NCBI RefSeq assembly: GCF_007421815.1
Contig: NZ_VLNT01000004.1
Location: 186,001-250,000 of the forward strand
Reading direction: 5' to 3'
Source: Aeromicrobium piscarium
GTDB taxonomy: Bacteria; Actinomycetota; Actinomycetes; Propionibacteriales; Nocardioidaceae
DNA: 64,000 nt
Positions 43,185 to 51,600 of this stretch are shown piece after piece. The notes beneath the pieces were generated by a model, which worked only from the letters and a program-made list of their open reading frames with translations, was not told where the DNA came from and did no database searches. Positions within the stretch are counted from its first letter, which is position 1. Each line of letters opens with the position of its first letter. Position numbers and translations under genes: made by a program.

Positions 43185-44020
43185 CAGATCTCCTTGCCGT
43201 CGTAGACGCCGTACACATCGGTTCTCCGGTCGGCCCGTGGCCGGATCCGTGCTGAACGCTCTTGGGCCGCCCGCACCTCCGCGAGGTCGATGACCGCGCT
43301 CCCGCGGTCCGCTTCTCGCCTCGACAGCGGACCCGCCAGGAGGCGGCCGCGGGCGTCCACGGCCACCGACCCGCCCAGGGTCCGAAGGCCGGGGTGCTCC
43401 CCGGCCTGGGAGACCGCCACGACCGCGACCTGGTCAAGGTTGGCCTGGACCAGCACGGCCTCCGCCTGCTGGACCAGTCCCTCCGCCGGCACGTCGGCAT
43501 CGAATCCGCCGACCCAAGCGGCCGGGGCCAGCACGATGTCCGCGCCCTTGAGCGACAGCAGCCGCAGAGTCTCGACGAAACGCAGGTCGTAGCAGACGCA
43601 GATGCCCAGGACGCCGTGCGGCGTAGCGACCACCTCCAGCTCCTCGCCCGCCGTGAAGGCCTCCTTCTCCGCGTCGAAGAGGTGCAGCTTCCGGTAGTTG
43701 AGCAGTGGACCGTCCGGCCCGACGAGTACGACGCTGTTGAAGTACTCGCCGTCGTCCTTCTCGCAGTAGCCGACCGCGACCAGCCCGTCGTGGGCGCTCG
43801 AGACCGTCATCAGATCGTTCACCAACGGACCGTCGAGCGCCTGGGCGCCGGCCTCCACACTGGCCCGGTCGACGACATATCCGCTGGAGGCGAGCTCGGG
43901 GAACACCACGATGTCGGCGCCCTCGCGCAACGCCGTGCTCGCACGGCCCATCAGGTCTGCGATGTTGTCATCGCAGCGGCCCGGCACGGGCGCTGTCTGT
44001 TCGAGGGCGACGACGGTCAT
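43181..44020 (-). CDS. Carbon-nitrogen hydrolase (nitrilase superfamily amidase)
   Basis: 279 aa with the full Glu-Lys-Cys triad: VVFPELASSGY, LLNYRKLHLFDAEK and GICVCYDLRFVETLR. Such enzymes hydrolyse N-carbamoyl or amide bonds to release ammonia. In this operon it probably acts on the ring-opened amide. It starts in the stop of the bicupin gene. Confidence 0.85.
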   Translation of the reverse strand: MTVVALEQTAPVPGRCDDNIADLMGRASTALREGADIVVFPELASSGYVVDRASVEAGAQALDGPLVNDLMTVSSAHDGLVAVGYCEKDDGEYFNSVVLVGPDGPLLNYRKLHLFDAEKEAFTAGEELEVVATPHGVLGICVCYDLRFVETLRLLSLKGADIVLAPAAWVGGFDADVPAEGLVQQAEAVLVQANLDQVAVVAVSQAGEHPGLRTLGGSVAVDARGRLLAGPLSRREADRGSAVIDLAEVRAAQERSARIRPRADRRTDVYGVYDGKEIW

Positions 44021-44829
44021 GAGAGTTCGAGCTCCGCGGTCAGTCCGTCGACATCGACGCCGACGGCACGCAACATGTCCAGATCCGCCGGGCAGGGCCC
44101 GCCGACGCTGATCACTCTCTCCCCCAGGTCGGCGGCCACCGCGTGGACGACCCCGGCGGGGATGTGGACGACATCGCCGGGGCCGAAGGGCAGCTTCGAG
44201 CCGTTCGTGACGTCCTCGGCCGTGCCGCGGCCCTCGACGATGTAGATCGTGTCCTCGGAGTACCGATGCACGTGTTCGGTGTTCCGTTCACCGGGTTCGA
44301 GGACGACATAGTTCATATTGGCAGTCGCCGCCCGCGCGCCGTACCAGACGACGAGCCGCGCGTCGGCGGAGATGAAGGGGACCATGAGCCCGGGCTCGTC
44401 ACGGTGGAATCCGCGCAGCTCGGGGGTGCCCGAGGTCGCCGCGTCGACCTGATCGGCCGGCGTGCCGAAGTCCGGGTCGACCGGGGACGGCCCGCCGATC
44501 AGGAACACGGCCGAGGACGCCACGATGCGGTAGTCGGTGCCGGGTGAGACGTGGAACATCCCTCCCTGCTCGAGTGTGAGGTGTTCGTTCGCGGCAGCCG
44601 ATTCCACCGAGGCCTTCCCGTCGATCACGTAGTAGACCGCCTCCACCTGGTGGCGCATGGCGATGGTCGAGGCACCCTCGACGAGCTCGATGGCGTACAG
44701 GCTGCGCAGGCTCGCCCCGGAGCGAGGCCCGACCACCTCGCGACACGACCCGTCGCCCAGGACGATGTCGAGTTCCGGTCCCCACTCATCGCTCCCGATG
44801 ATCCGAGCGTGGCCTGCTTCGTGTGTCAT
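44017..44829 (-). CDS. Bicupin (two-cupin-domain) protein
   Basis: 270 aa. The first cupin has MRHQVEAVYYVIDG; the second has the better metal-site pattern in GERNTEHVHRYSEDTIYIVEG and HIPAGVVHAV. The size and layout resemble ureidoglycine aminohydrolase-type bicupins, but that identity is not proven. First gene of the ten-gene operon; ATG 44829. Confidence 0.7.
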   Translation of the reverse strand: MTHEAGHARIIGSDEWGPELDIVLGDGSCREVVGPRSGASLRSLYAIELVEGASTIAMRHQVEAVYYVIDGKASVESAAANEHLTLEQGGMFHVSPGTDYRIVASSAVFLIGGPSPVDPDFGTPADQVDAATSGTPELRGFHRDEPGLMVPFISADARLVVWYGARAATANMNYVVLEPGERNTEHVHRYSEDTIYIVEGRGTAEDVTNGSKLPFGPGDVVHIPAGVVHAVAADLGERVISVGGPCPADLDMLRAVGVDVDGLTAELELS

Positions 44830-44937
44830 GACGCTGTTCCTCACTGCCCTCGTCCGCCGCGCGGACTCTTCTTGAATATTGTTAAGTGTAATTGAAATAT
44901 ACGGGGATGGGGAGGCCCGTATCCGCCACAGAGGCGT

Positions 44938-45531
44938 TCAGTCGAGCAGGTTGACCCAGACGGCGCGCGCGGAGGAGCGGCCTTCGTTCGCGATGCGGTG
45001 GGGTGTGGACGAGTCGTAGCTGATGGCGTCGCCGGCACGCAGCCGGTAACTGGCCCCAGCGAGCTCGACGGTGAGCGAGCCGCTGATGACGATGCCGTAT
45101 TCACGTCCCCCGTGATGGACCGGCTTGTCGCCGCTCGCGGTGCCGGGGGCGTACTCGTTGACCGCCATCTCGAGCCCACGGTCAGCGGCGTGGTGCGCGA
45201 TGCGACGCACGACGCCCTCGCCGGTCTCCACCTCGGTCTGCGCGGCGCGCGGAACCACCGGCGACACGGTCTCGGCCTCTGGATGATCGAAGAGATCGTG
45301 CATCTGCAGCCGCAGCGCCGAGGCGACGGCGACGAGCGTGCCGATCGACGCACCCGCCACACCGCGTTCGAGCATCGACAGCATCGACACCGACACGCCC
45401 GTGCTCTCGGCGAGATCGTTCAGCGTCATGTTGATCTGCTTGCGGCGGGCCCGGATCGTCGACCCCACCTTGCGGATGGTCTCGTCAGCCGCATTCGGCT
45501 CACCAGTACCGCTCCGAGCGGGGATCTTCAC
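44938..45531 (-). CDS. XRE-type HTH regulator with C-terminal cupin
   Basis: 197 aa from GTG 45531, chosen because GGAGGAG precedes it. HTH at about residues 20-75 (IRARRKQINMTLNDLAESTG, VSMLSMLERG), then a cupin domain at about 118-195 (YAPGTASGDKPVHHGGREYG, YDSSTPHRIANEG). This MprA/PuuR-like form senses a small metabolite. It sits between the importer and the catabolic genes, so it likely regulates both. Confidence 0.88.
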   Translation of the reverse strand: MKIPARSGTGEPNAADETIRKVGSTIRARRKQINMTLNDLAESTGVSVSMLSMLERGVAGASIGTLVAVASALRLQMHDLFDHPEAETVSPVVPRAAQTEVETGEGVVRRIAHHAADRGLEMAVNEYAPGTASGDKPVHHGGREYGIVISGSLTVELAGASYRLRAGDAISYDSSTPHRIANEGRSSARAVWVNLLD

Positions 45532-45647
45532 AGGTGTCTCCTCCCGCGCGCCGCGTCGATCCCGGACAGTGTAGTCCAGGTCCCCCTTCGCCACATCGAC
45601 TCCCATCATGTCTCGGCCTTCGTCACCGTCCCCGGCCCCCGGTCGCT

Positions 45648-46481
45648 TCACGAATGCGACCGCCAGAAGACGACCTTGGAGTCGATGTACTCGACGATCC
45701 AGTAGAGGATGAGGCCGAAGATCATCAGCGCCACGATGACGGCGAACCCGCCGGCGACGTCCAGCTGGAAGTTCAGCGACTTGATCAACACTCCCATGCC
45801 GCGCGAGGCACCGACGAACTCCGCGACGATCGCACCGATCAGCGCCAGCGTGATGGCATTCTTGATGCCCGCGAAGATCAACGGCAGGGACGACGGGAGC
45901 ACGAGCTTGCGGTACTCCTCCCAGCGGCTCGCGCCGAGGGATCGCATGAGCGTGCGGGCGTTCCGGTCCACGGTGTCCATACCGACCATGACGTTGAGCA
46001 GCACCGGGAAGAAGCAGATCGTGGCGGCCATGACGACCTTGGACGTCAACCCGAAGCCGAACCAGGTGAGGAAGAGCGGCGCCAGCGCGACGCGCGGGGT
46101 GATCTGGAAGCCGACGACGATCGGATAGAACGCCGTCTTGGCCCAGTCGTACATGCCGAGGGCCGTACCGATCGCCCAGGCGAGGACCACCCCGATCAGG
46201 AAGCCGGCGATCGTCTCGGCCATCGTCACCCAGGTGGCCTCCCAGAAGTAGGCCTTGTCGAGCATCGACACGAAGCTGACGGCCACATCCGAGGGCGGTG
46301 GGACGATGATCTCGTTCACGAGACCCGCACGGCAGGCCAGTTCCCAGAGCAGCAGGAACACGACGATCACGAGCACCGGCGGCCATACCTTGGCCCACGG
46401 CCCGCGACGAGCAGGACGACCCGCCTTCGTGACAGTGGTCTTTCGTGTCGGGGGCATCTTGTGTGCAGTACTGGTCGACAT
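45648..46481 (-). CDS. ABC transporter permease, NitT/TauT (SsuC) family
   Basis: 277 aa, six predicted membrane helices. The EAA-type coupling loop is in MRSLGASRWEEYRKLVLPSS. Works with the adjacent ATPase and binding protein to import an organic solute. Confidence 0.88.
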   Translation of the reverse strand: MSTSTAHKMPPTRKTTVTKAGRPARRGPWAKVWPPVLVIVVFLLLWELACRAGLVNEIIVPPPSDVAVSFVSMLDKAYFWEATWVTMAETIAGFLIGVVLAWAIGTALGMYDWAKTAFYPIVVGFQITPRVALAPLFLTWFGFGLTSKVVMAATICFFPVLLNVMVGMDTVDRNARTLMRSLGASRWEEYRKLVLPSSLPLIFAGIKNAITLALIGAIVAEFVGASRGMGVLIKSLNFQLDVAGGFAVIVALMIFGLILYWIVEYIDSKVVFWRSHS

Positions 46482-46490
46482 CGTGGCCTC

Positions 46491-47285
46491 TCAGATGTAC
46501 TCGGCGATGGCCTCGCGCACGAGGCTCTCGTTCTCGATGGCCGCGGCGCTCGCAAGGTGCTCGGCGCCACGCGGTCGCGGCAGATCGACATCGATGATGT
46601 CGATGACCTCCCCGGGACGTGGCCGCATGCAGACGACACGATCGGACAGGAACACCGCCTCGGAGATGTTGTGGGTGACGAACAGCGTCGTCCGGCCAAG
46701 CTCCTCGTGCAGCCGCGCCAGCTCGATATTGAGTCGCTCGCGCGTGAACTCATCGAGCGCGGAGAAGGGCTCGTCCATCAACAGCAGGGCCGGATCGGTG
46801 ACGAGCGCACGAGCCAGGCTGACCCGCTGTCGCATCCCGCCGGAGAGCTCCCAGACATTCTTCTGAGCGAACTCCGTCAGGTGGGTCAGCTCCAGGAGCT
46901 CGTGCGCACGCGCCGTGGCACTCGTCCGGTCCAGGCCGAGGATCTCCACCGGCAGCAGGATGTTGTCGAGCACGGACCGCCAGGGGAAGAGCACCGGCGT
47001 CTGCAGCATGATGGCGCTGTCCTGTCGCCCCGGGGCGGCGGGAGTGCCGAAGACGTCGACGGTTCCGGCGGTCTGCGGCAGCAGCCCGGCGATGATGTGC
47101 AGCAAGGTGGACTTGCCACAGCCGCTCGGTCCGAGGAAGGACACGAACTCCCCGGGCTGGATCTGCAGGTCGATATTGCGCAGGGCCGTCACCTCGCCGC
47201 CGTCGGCGGTGTCGTAGACCTTGCTGAGGGACTGGATCGTGATGCCCTCACGGGTCACGGACGGCGGCTGTTCAGTTACCGTCAC
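46491..47285 (-). CDS. ABC transporter ATP-binding protein, NitT/TauT (SsuB) family
   Basis: 264 aa. Walker A GPSGCGKSTLL, Q-loop LQTPVLFPWRSV, signature LSGGMRQRVSLARAL, Walker B LLLMDEPFSALDE, H-loop THNISEA. GTG 47285 overlaps the binding-protein gene by 14 nt; the start was picked because the frame before it overlaps that gene deeply. Confidence 0.9.
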   Translation of the reverse strand: MTVTEQPPSVTREGITIQSLSKVYDTADGGEVTALRNIDLQIQPGEFVSFLGPSGCGKSTLLHIIAGLLPQTAGTVDVFGTPAAPGRQDSAIMLQTPVLFPWRSVLDNILLPVEILGLDRTSATARAHELLELTHLTEFAQKNVWELSGGMRQRVSLARALVTDPALLLMDEPFSALDEFTRERLNIELARLHEELGRTTLFVTHNISEAVFLSDRVVCMRPRPGEVIDIIDVDLPRPRGAEHLASAAAIENESLVREAIAEYI

Positions 47286-48354
47286 TGCTCCTCGCCTCCT
47301 CACGCGTCGCGGCGATATCGAAGTCCCAGTAGTCCGAGGCGAACTGCTCGGCGATCCCGCCTCCGGCGAAGGTCCCGGCATCGGGATCTGTCGTGATCGC
47401 GCCGGATTCGGCGAGCACCTCGAAGGTCGTCTGCCACGCGCTGTCGTCAACGTGACCGAAGGGAGTGTCGGCATCGTCGGCGACACCCGACAACCCGATC
47501 GTGTCCTTCACATAGGTGGTCGCGAAGTCCATGTCCTCGCACTCCTGCGGCACGACGCGACAGGCGATGGTGGTGGCGGCCTCGGGGTTCTCCGCGGCGA
47601 ACACCGCACCGCGGGCCCACGCCCTCGCCATGCCGACGAGCTGGTCGCGCACCTGATCGTCCTCGAGGGCGTCCGCGGTAGTCACCAGGCAGTCCCCGGG
47701 GATCGCGTTGTACTGCTCAGGGGTGATGTCCCGGGTCTGCAGCCGGCCATCGGCCGTGAGCGTCGAGATATCGGGATAGCTGCCGGCATAGGCGTCGACC
47801 TGTCCCTGCAGGATCGCGTTCAGCGAGGCGGGGCCGGCGTCGCCGATCGGCAGGATGCGGACATCGGCATCCCGCTGGAGGCCGGCCGCCTCCAGGGACG
47901 CATTGACGATGGGCTCCTCGCCGCCGCCGGCCTCGGCGATGCCGAGGGTCTTGCCCTCGAGGTCCTCGACGCTCTCGATATCGGAGTCATCGGGGACGAC
48001 GATGCGGAAGATGTTCTGCGGCGGGTTGCACATGAGCGCGCGGAGGTTGTCGTCCTTCGAGAAGGCGACGGCGGCGTCGGGGGCACCGGCCCAGCCGGCC
48101 GGGACATTGCCGGCGATGAGCTGCTGTGTCACGAAGCCCGAGCCGTTGGTCTCCTCGAACTGGACGTCGACTCCTTCGTCCTCGAAGTAGCCCTGATCCT
48201 CCGCGATGAGCATCGGCAGCCAGTAGATCGACTTCTTGTACGAGAGCATGACGGTCAGCCCGTCGTCGCCGCCGGCTCCGTCACCACCGGACCCACAGCC
48301 GGCCAGGCCTGCGACGAGCACCAGTGGCGCCGCCGCCCGAAGTAGTTTCCTCAT
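47272..48354 (-). CDS. ABC transporter substrate-binding lipoprotein, NMT1/THI5-like
   Basis: 360 aa. Lipobox LAGC near residue 20, then an NMT1-like periplasmic binding fold (WLPMLIAEDQGYFEDEGVDV, APDAAVAFSKDD, LEGKTLGIAEAGGGEEP). The family binds nitrate, taurine, sulfonates, or pyrimidine-type thiamine and riboflavin precursors. The neighbours suggest a nitrogen heterocycle. ATG 48354 with GAGGG upstream. Confidence 0.88.
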   Translation of the reverse strand: MRKLLRAAAPLVLVAGLAGCGSGGDGAGGDDGLTVMLSYKKSIYWLPMLIAEDQGYFEDEGVDVQFEETNGSGFVTQQLIAGNVPAGWAGAPDAAVAFSKDDNLRALMCNPPQNIFRIVVPDDSDIESVEDLEGKTLGIAEAGGGEEPIVNASLEAAGLQRDADVRILPIGDAGPASLNAILQGQVDAYAGSYPDISTLTADGRLQTRDITPEQYNAIPGDCLVTTADALEDDQVRDQLVGMARAWARGAVFAAENPEAATTIACRVVPQECEDMDFATTYVKDTIGLSGVADDADTPFGHVDDSAWQTTFEVLAESGAITTDPDAGTFAGGGIAEQFASDYWDFDIAATREEARSSDGN

Positions 48355-48660
48355 GTTCACCCTCGCTTGGTCGGCGAGCCGCGGGTGACTCCCGGGCCCG
48401 ATCAGAGTGGACGTGACTCGCATCACATGATGATGAGCATAAGTCACATTGAAGGAAAGTCAACCCTGATGAAGTTTCAGCGAGGTTAAAGCTGCTTCAC
48501 ATCCATGCAACGACAGGGGCAGCGGAGGTGACGACCCGGAAGGTTAACCAGCCTGAAATTAAATCGACTTGATTGAACAACGCGAGTGGTCCAAGATACC
48601 GACATGTGATCCACGCCACCCTGGCCGGATCGCGTCCAGTCGAGTCACGCCGGAGTCACC
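48355..48660. promoter_or_regulatory. Divergent regulatory region between the ABC importer and the NCS2 permease
   Basis: 306 bp without genes. Leftward promoter: TTGACT (48463-48458) and TATGCT (48441-48436), 16-nt spacer. Rightward candidate: TTGATT (48569-48574) and AAGATA (48593-48598), 18-nt spacer. The stretch TTGACTTTCCTTCAA inside the leftward promoter is a short inverted repeat. GGTTAACC at 48542-48549 is a perfect 8-bp palindrome. No riboswitch fold was recognised. Confidence 0.55.
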
Positions 48661-50034
48661 ATGACCACCACACCATCTCGCACACCGCTCCTGAGCATCG
48701 GTTTCGATGAAAAGCTCTCTCCCGCCAAGACCGGTCTCTTCGGGTTCCAACACCTGCTCGCCCTCACCGGGATCTGGCTGTTCCCCGGCATCATCGGGGT
48801 CTCACTCGATCTCAGCGCCCAGGAGGTGGGCTGGATCACGCAGGGCTGCTTCTTCATGACGGGCCTGATCACGATCCTGCAGTCCAGCCGGATTCTCCAA
48901 CTCCCGATCGTGCAGGGGCCGACCGCCGCTTTCATGGTGGCGATCATCGCCTCGGGAGCGACCTTCGGACTCGGGACGGCCTTCGGCTCCATGATGGTCG
49001 CCGGAGCGATCTTCGCCCTCCTGAGCCTCCCGTCACGACGATTCGGGCTCTTTGGCCAGGTTTCCCGCATCGCCTCCGATCCACTCGTCTTCGGGACCCT
49101 CTTCGTCATCATCGGCGGACAGCTCGCCGCGATCGGGCTTAGTGGGTGGTTCGGCACCGAAGGCACCAGCGGCTACGGCTGGCCCTTCTTCCTTCTCAGC
49201 CTCGCCACCGTGGTCTTCGTTATGGCGTTCACCATCTTCGGCGGCAATACGCTGCTGCGCCGAGGCGCGATCTTCTGGGGAATCGTCGCGGGCACCGCCC
49301 TCACGGCCGTCTGTGGACTCTGGGCCCTCCCGGACCTCTCGGAGGTCGCCGTCATCGGAACTCCCCAATTCCTGCCCTTCGGATTCGGCGTCGAGTGGTC
49401 CGTGGTCATCCTGATGCTGCTGGCCTTCCTGCAGGGAGGCACCGAGTCGATGGGCATGTTCCGGCTCGTCAGCAGCTGGGGAAACCGCACCGTGCCCATC
49501 GAACGGGTCAACCGCGGCCTGTTCGCGGAGTTCACCGGCTCGGTCGCGGGTGCCGCGTTCGGTGGGATCGGGACGACGTCCTATCCCGAGAACGCCGGGA
49601 TCGTCCGGATGTCGGGCGTCGGGAGCCGATACGTGACCGCGACAGCGGGCGCCGTAGCGCTCGTCCTGGCCTTCATCCCGAAGGTGGGGCTCTTCATCGC
49701 CGGGCTCCCGATGCCGGTGCTCGCGGCCGCCTCCACGGTCCTCTTCGGCGTCATCGCCATCTCCGGGATCCAGATGCTCGCCGAGGTCGAGTGGGACGAC
49801 CTGAACCTGATGGTCGCCGCTCCGGCCTTCATCATCTCGCTCGGGTCGCAGTTCCTCCCCGAGTCCATCGTCGCGACCATGGGACCGTCGGTCGAGAGCA
49901 TCGTGACGAACCCCATGATGGTGGGAGTCATCCTCCTGCTGGCGCTGCACCTGCTGATCAACTACGGCATCCGGCCGCTGATCACCGCCCGCAAGAGCCG
50001 CGTCGCTCGGCCGCTGCCGGCGGAGGACGAGTGA
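48661..50034 (+). CDS. NCS2 (nucleobase-ascorbate transporter) family permease
   Basis: 457 aa, 12-14 membrane helices. Family motifs: GFQHLLALTG at the N-terminus, VQGPTAAF, LQGGTESMGMF (binding-site helix 8) and GTTSYPENAGIVRMSGVGSR (helix 10). UraA and XanQ relatives carry uracil, xanthine or urate with H+. The helix 8 Glu is present; helix 10 has ENAG. Substrate is probably a nucleobase-like ring. It is divergent from the importer operon and overlaps the next gene. Confidence 0.88.
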   Translation: MTTTPSRTPLLSIGFDEKLSPAKTGLFGFQHLLALTGIWLFPGIIGVSLDLSAQEVGWITQGCFFMTGLITILQSSRILQLPIVQGPTAAFMVAIIASGATFGLGTAFGSMMVAGAIFALLSLPSRRFGLFGQVSRIASDPLVFGTLFVIIGGQLAAIGLSGWFGTEGTSGYGWPFFLLSLATVVFVMAFTIFGGNTLLRRGAIFWGIVAGTALTAVCGLWALPDLSEVAVIGTPQFLPFGFGVEWSVVILMLLAFLQGGTESMGMFRLVSSWGNRTVPIERVNRGLFAEFTGSVAGAAFGGIGTTSYPENAGIVRMSGVGSRYVTATAGAVALVLAFIPKVGLFIAGLPMPVLAAASTVLFGVIAISGIQMLAEVEWDDLNLMVAAPAFIISLGSQFLPESIVATMGPSVESIVTNPMMVGVILLLALHLLINYGIRPLITARKSRVARPLPAEDE

Positions 50035-50939
50035 TGTCCACCGTCCGCCTGGGTCTGGCGCAGACCATGACCCACTTCGGCGACGACGAGGAGCGCAATC
50101 TCGAGAACGCCGTCGCGCTCATCGAACATGCCGCGCGCCAAGACATCGACCTGATCGCCTTCGCCGAGAACTATCCCGGGCCGTTCACGGAGTCCAACCG
50201 GTACGAGGTCGACGCGGTCATGGCCGAGTCGGCTCGCACCCACGGGGTCGCGGTGGCGTACGGCACGTCCCGGCCGGCGCCGGGGCGCGACGGCTCCTTT
50301 CACATCACGACCGTGATCGTCGACTCCCAGGGGGTCGAAAGGGGCGCCTATCACCGGACCCACCCCGAGGGCCCCTATATCTACCGCGACGGCAAGCAGT
50401 GGAACTTCGACTACGTCGCCGCCGAGGCCTTCCCCGTGGTCGACATGGGGTGGGGGAAGCTGGCGGTCTCGATCTGCTCGGAGGTCCACCTGCCGGAGGT
50501 CAGCCGGATCCTGGCGCTGAAGGGGGCGGAGATCATCCTGTACCCCTCCGGCTTGCTGATCGACGAGCTCGGGTACACCGAGAACTGGCGGACCCTCGTC
50601 CGAGCGCGCGCCATCGAGAATCACGCGTACACGGCGACCCTCGTCAACCTCATGGATCCGGCCGTAGGAGCGCAGTTCAACCGCAGCGGCGTCGAGCTCG
50701 CTCCTCCCCGCGACTCGATCACCACCGGGATCGGCGGCATCTACGGGCCGGAGCGGATGCTCGCCGAGTCAGGAGAGCCCGGCCTCCTGACCGCCGACCT
50801 CGACCTCGATCGCATCCGCTACCTACGGGCGGCGAGCGAGGAACTCATCGTCCCTGCCCCCTACCGCACGATCCCCGGCCATATGACCTGGCGGCGTCCC
50901 GAGCTGTACGGGGAGCTCACCCGCCCCCGAACCCGCTGA
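50034..50939 (+). CDS. Nitrilase superfamily hydrolase with altered Lys position
   Basis: 301 aa. Fold residues: IAFAENYPGPF (catalytic Glu) and KLAVSICSEVHLPEVSRIL (nucleophile Cys). At the usual YRK-x-H Lys position it has AYHRTHPEG, so Arg replaces Lys; the triad is Glu-Arg-Cys if aligned this way. It overlaps the permease stop (ATGA) and probably acts on the imported compound. Confidence 0.8.
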   Translation: MSTVRLGLAQTMTHFGDDEERNLENAVALIEHAARQDIDLIAFAENYPGPFTESNRYEVDAVMAESARTHGVAVAYGTSRPAPGRDGSFHITTVIVDSQGVERGAYHRTHPEGPYIYRDGKQWNFDYVAAEAFPVVDMGWGKLAVSICSEVHLPEVSRILALKGAEIILYPSGLLIDELGYTENWRTLVRARAIENHAYTATLVNLMDPAVGAQFNRSGVELAPPRDSITTGIGGIYGPERMLAESGEPGLLTADLDLDRIRYLRAASEELIVPAPYRTIPGHMTWRRPELYGELTRPRTR

Positions 50940-50943
50940 CCCC

Positions 50944-50985
50944 GAACCCGTTGAGTGGGGGAGGTGCCCCCCACTCAACGGGTTC
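50944..50985. terminator. Convergent-gene hairpin, ACCCGTTGAGTG family (copy 2)
   Basis: GAACCCGTTGAGTGGGGG (50944-50961) pairs with 50968-50985; loop of about 6 nt. The stem matches copy 1 at 33983 for 14 bases. It lies between convergent genes, 4 nt past a stop. Confidence 0.8.
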
Positions 50986-50991
50986 TGAGGG

Positions 50992-51600
50992 TCAGCGCAG
51001 GTCGGGGTTGCTGATCGAGAGCATGGTGTCGCTGAAGAGGTCGATGTCCTCCTCGCGGGAACGGCCGGTACCGCCACCGCGCAGGACGCTCGCCAGCTCC
51101 CCGGTCGCCCGGTCGATACGCCGCTGCAGAGCGTTCTCTCCCGCCGAGCCCCAGTCGTGCGGCGACGCGAACACGCCCGTCGGCACCACGAAGGCCTGCA
51201 GATAGGCGAACAGCGGACGCAACGAGGTCTCGATCGCCAACGAGTGCCGCGCCGTGCCACCGGTCGCCGCGAGCAGCACCGGCGTGCCGACGATCGCATC
51301 GCTGTCCATGGCGTCGACGAAGGACTTGAAGAGGCCCGGGTACGACACCTTGAAGATCGGCACCGTGACGATCAGCGCGTCGGCGGACATCACCTGGTCG
51401 TACACATGCTGCAGGCGCGGCGCGGCGAAGCCGGTCAATCCCGCATCGGTGATCTCGTGGGCGAGGTCGCGCAGTGTCACGATCTCGACCTGGGCATCGC
51501 CCAAGGCCTTGCTCGCCGAGGCGGCGATCTTGTCGGCCAGCATCCGCGTGGTCGACGGCTCGCCGAGGCCGGCGGAGATGACGACGATCCGCGTGGTCAT
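50992..51600 (-). CDS. NAD(P)H-dependent FMN reductase, CE1759 family
   Basis: 202 aa flavodoxin-like fold: VVISAGLGEPSTTRMLADKI and VPIFKVSYPGLFKSFVDAMD. It supplies reduced FMN to the monooxygenase encoded directly upstream, with which it overlaps by 4 nt (ATGA). Confidence 0.82.
   Translation of the reverse strand: MTTRIVVISAGLGEPSTTRMLADKIAASASKALGDAQVEIVTLRDLAHEITDAGLTGFAAPRLQHVYDQVMSADALIVTVPIFKVSYPGLFKSFVDAMDSDAIVGTPVLLAATGGTARHSLAIETSLRPLFAYLQAFVVPTGVFASPHDWGSAGENALQRRIDRATGELASVLRGGGTGRSREEDIDLFSDTMLSISNPDLR

Noticed and set aside
48355-48660. Purine or other riboswitch before the NCS2 permease
   Set aside because: No conserved purine, guanidine or TPP aptamer motif could be found; the region reads better as two promoters with short inverted repeats.
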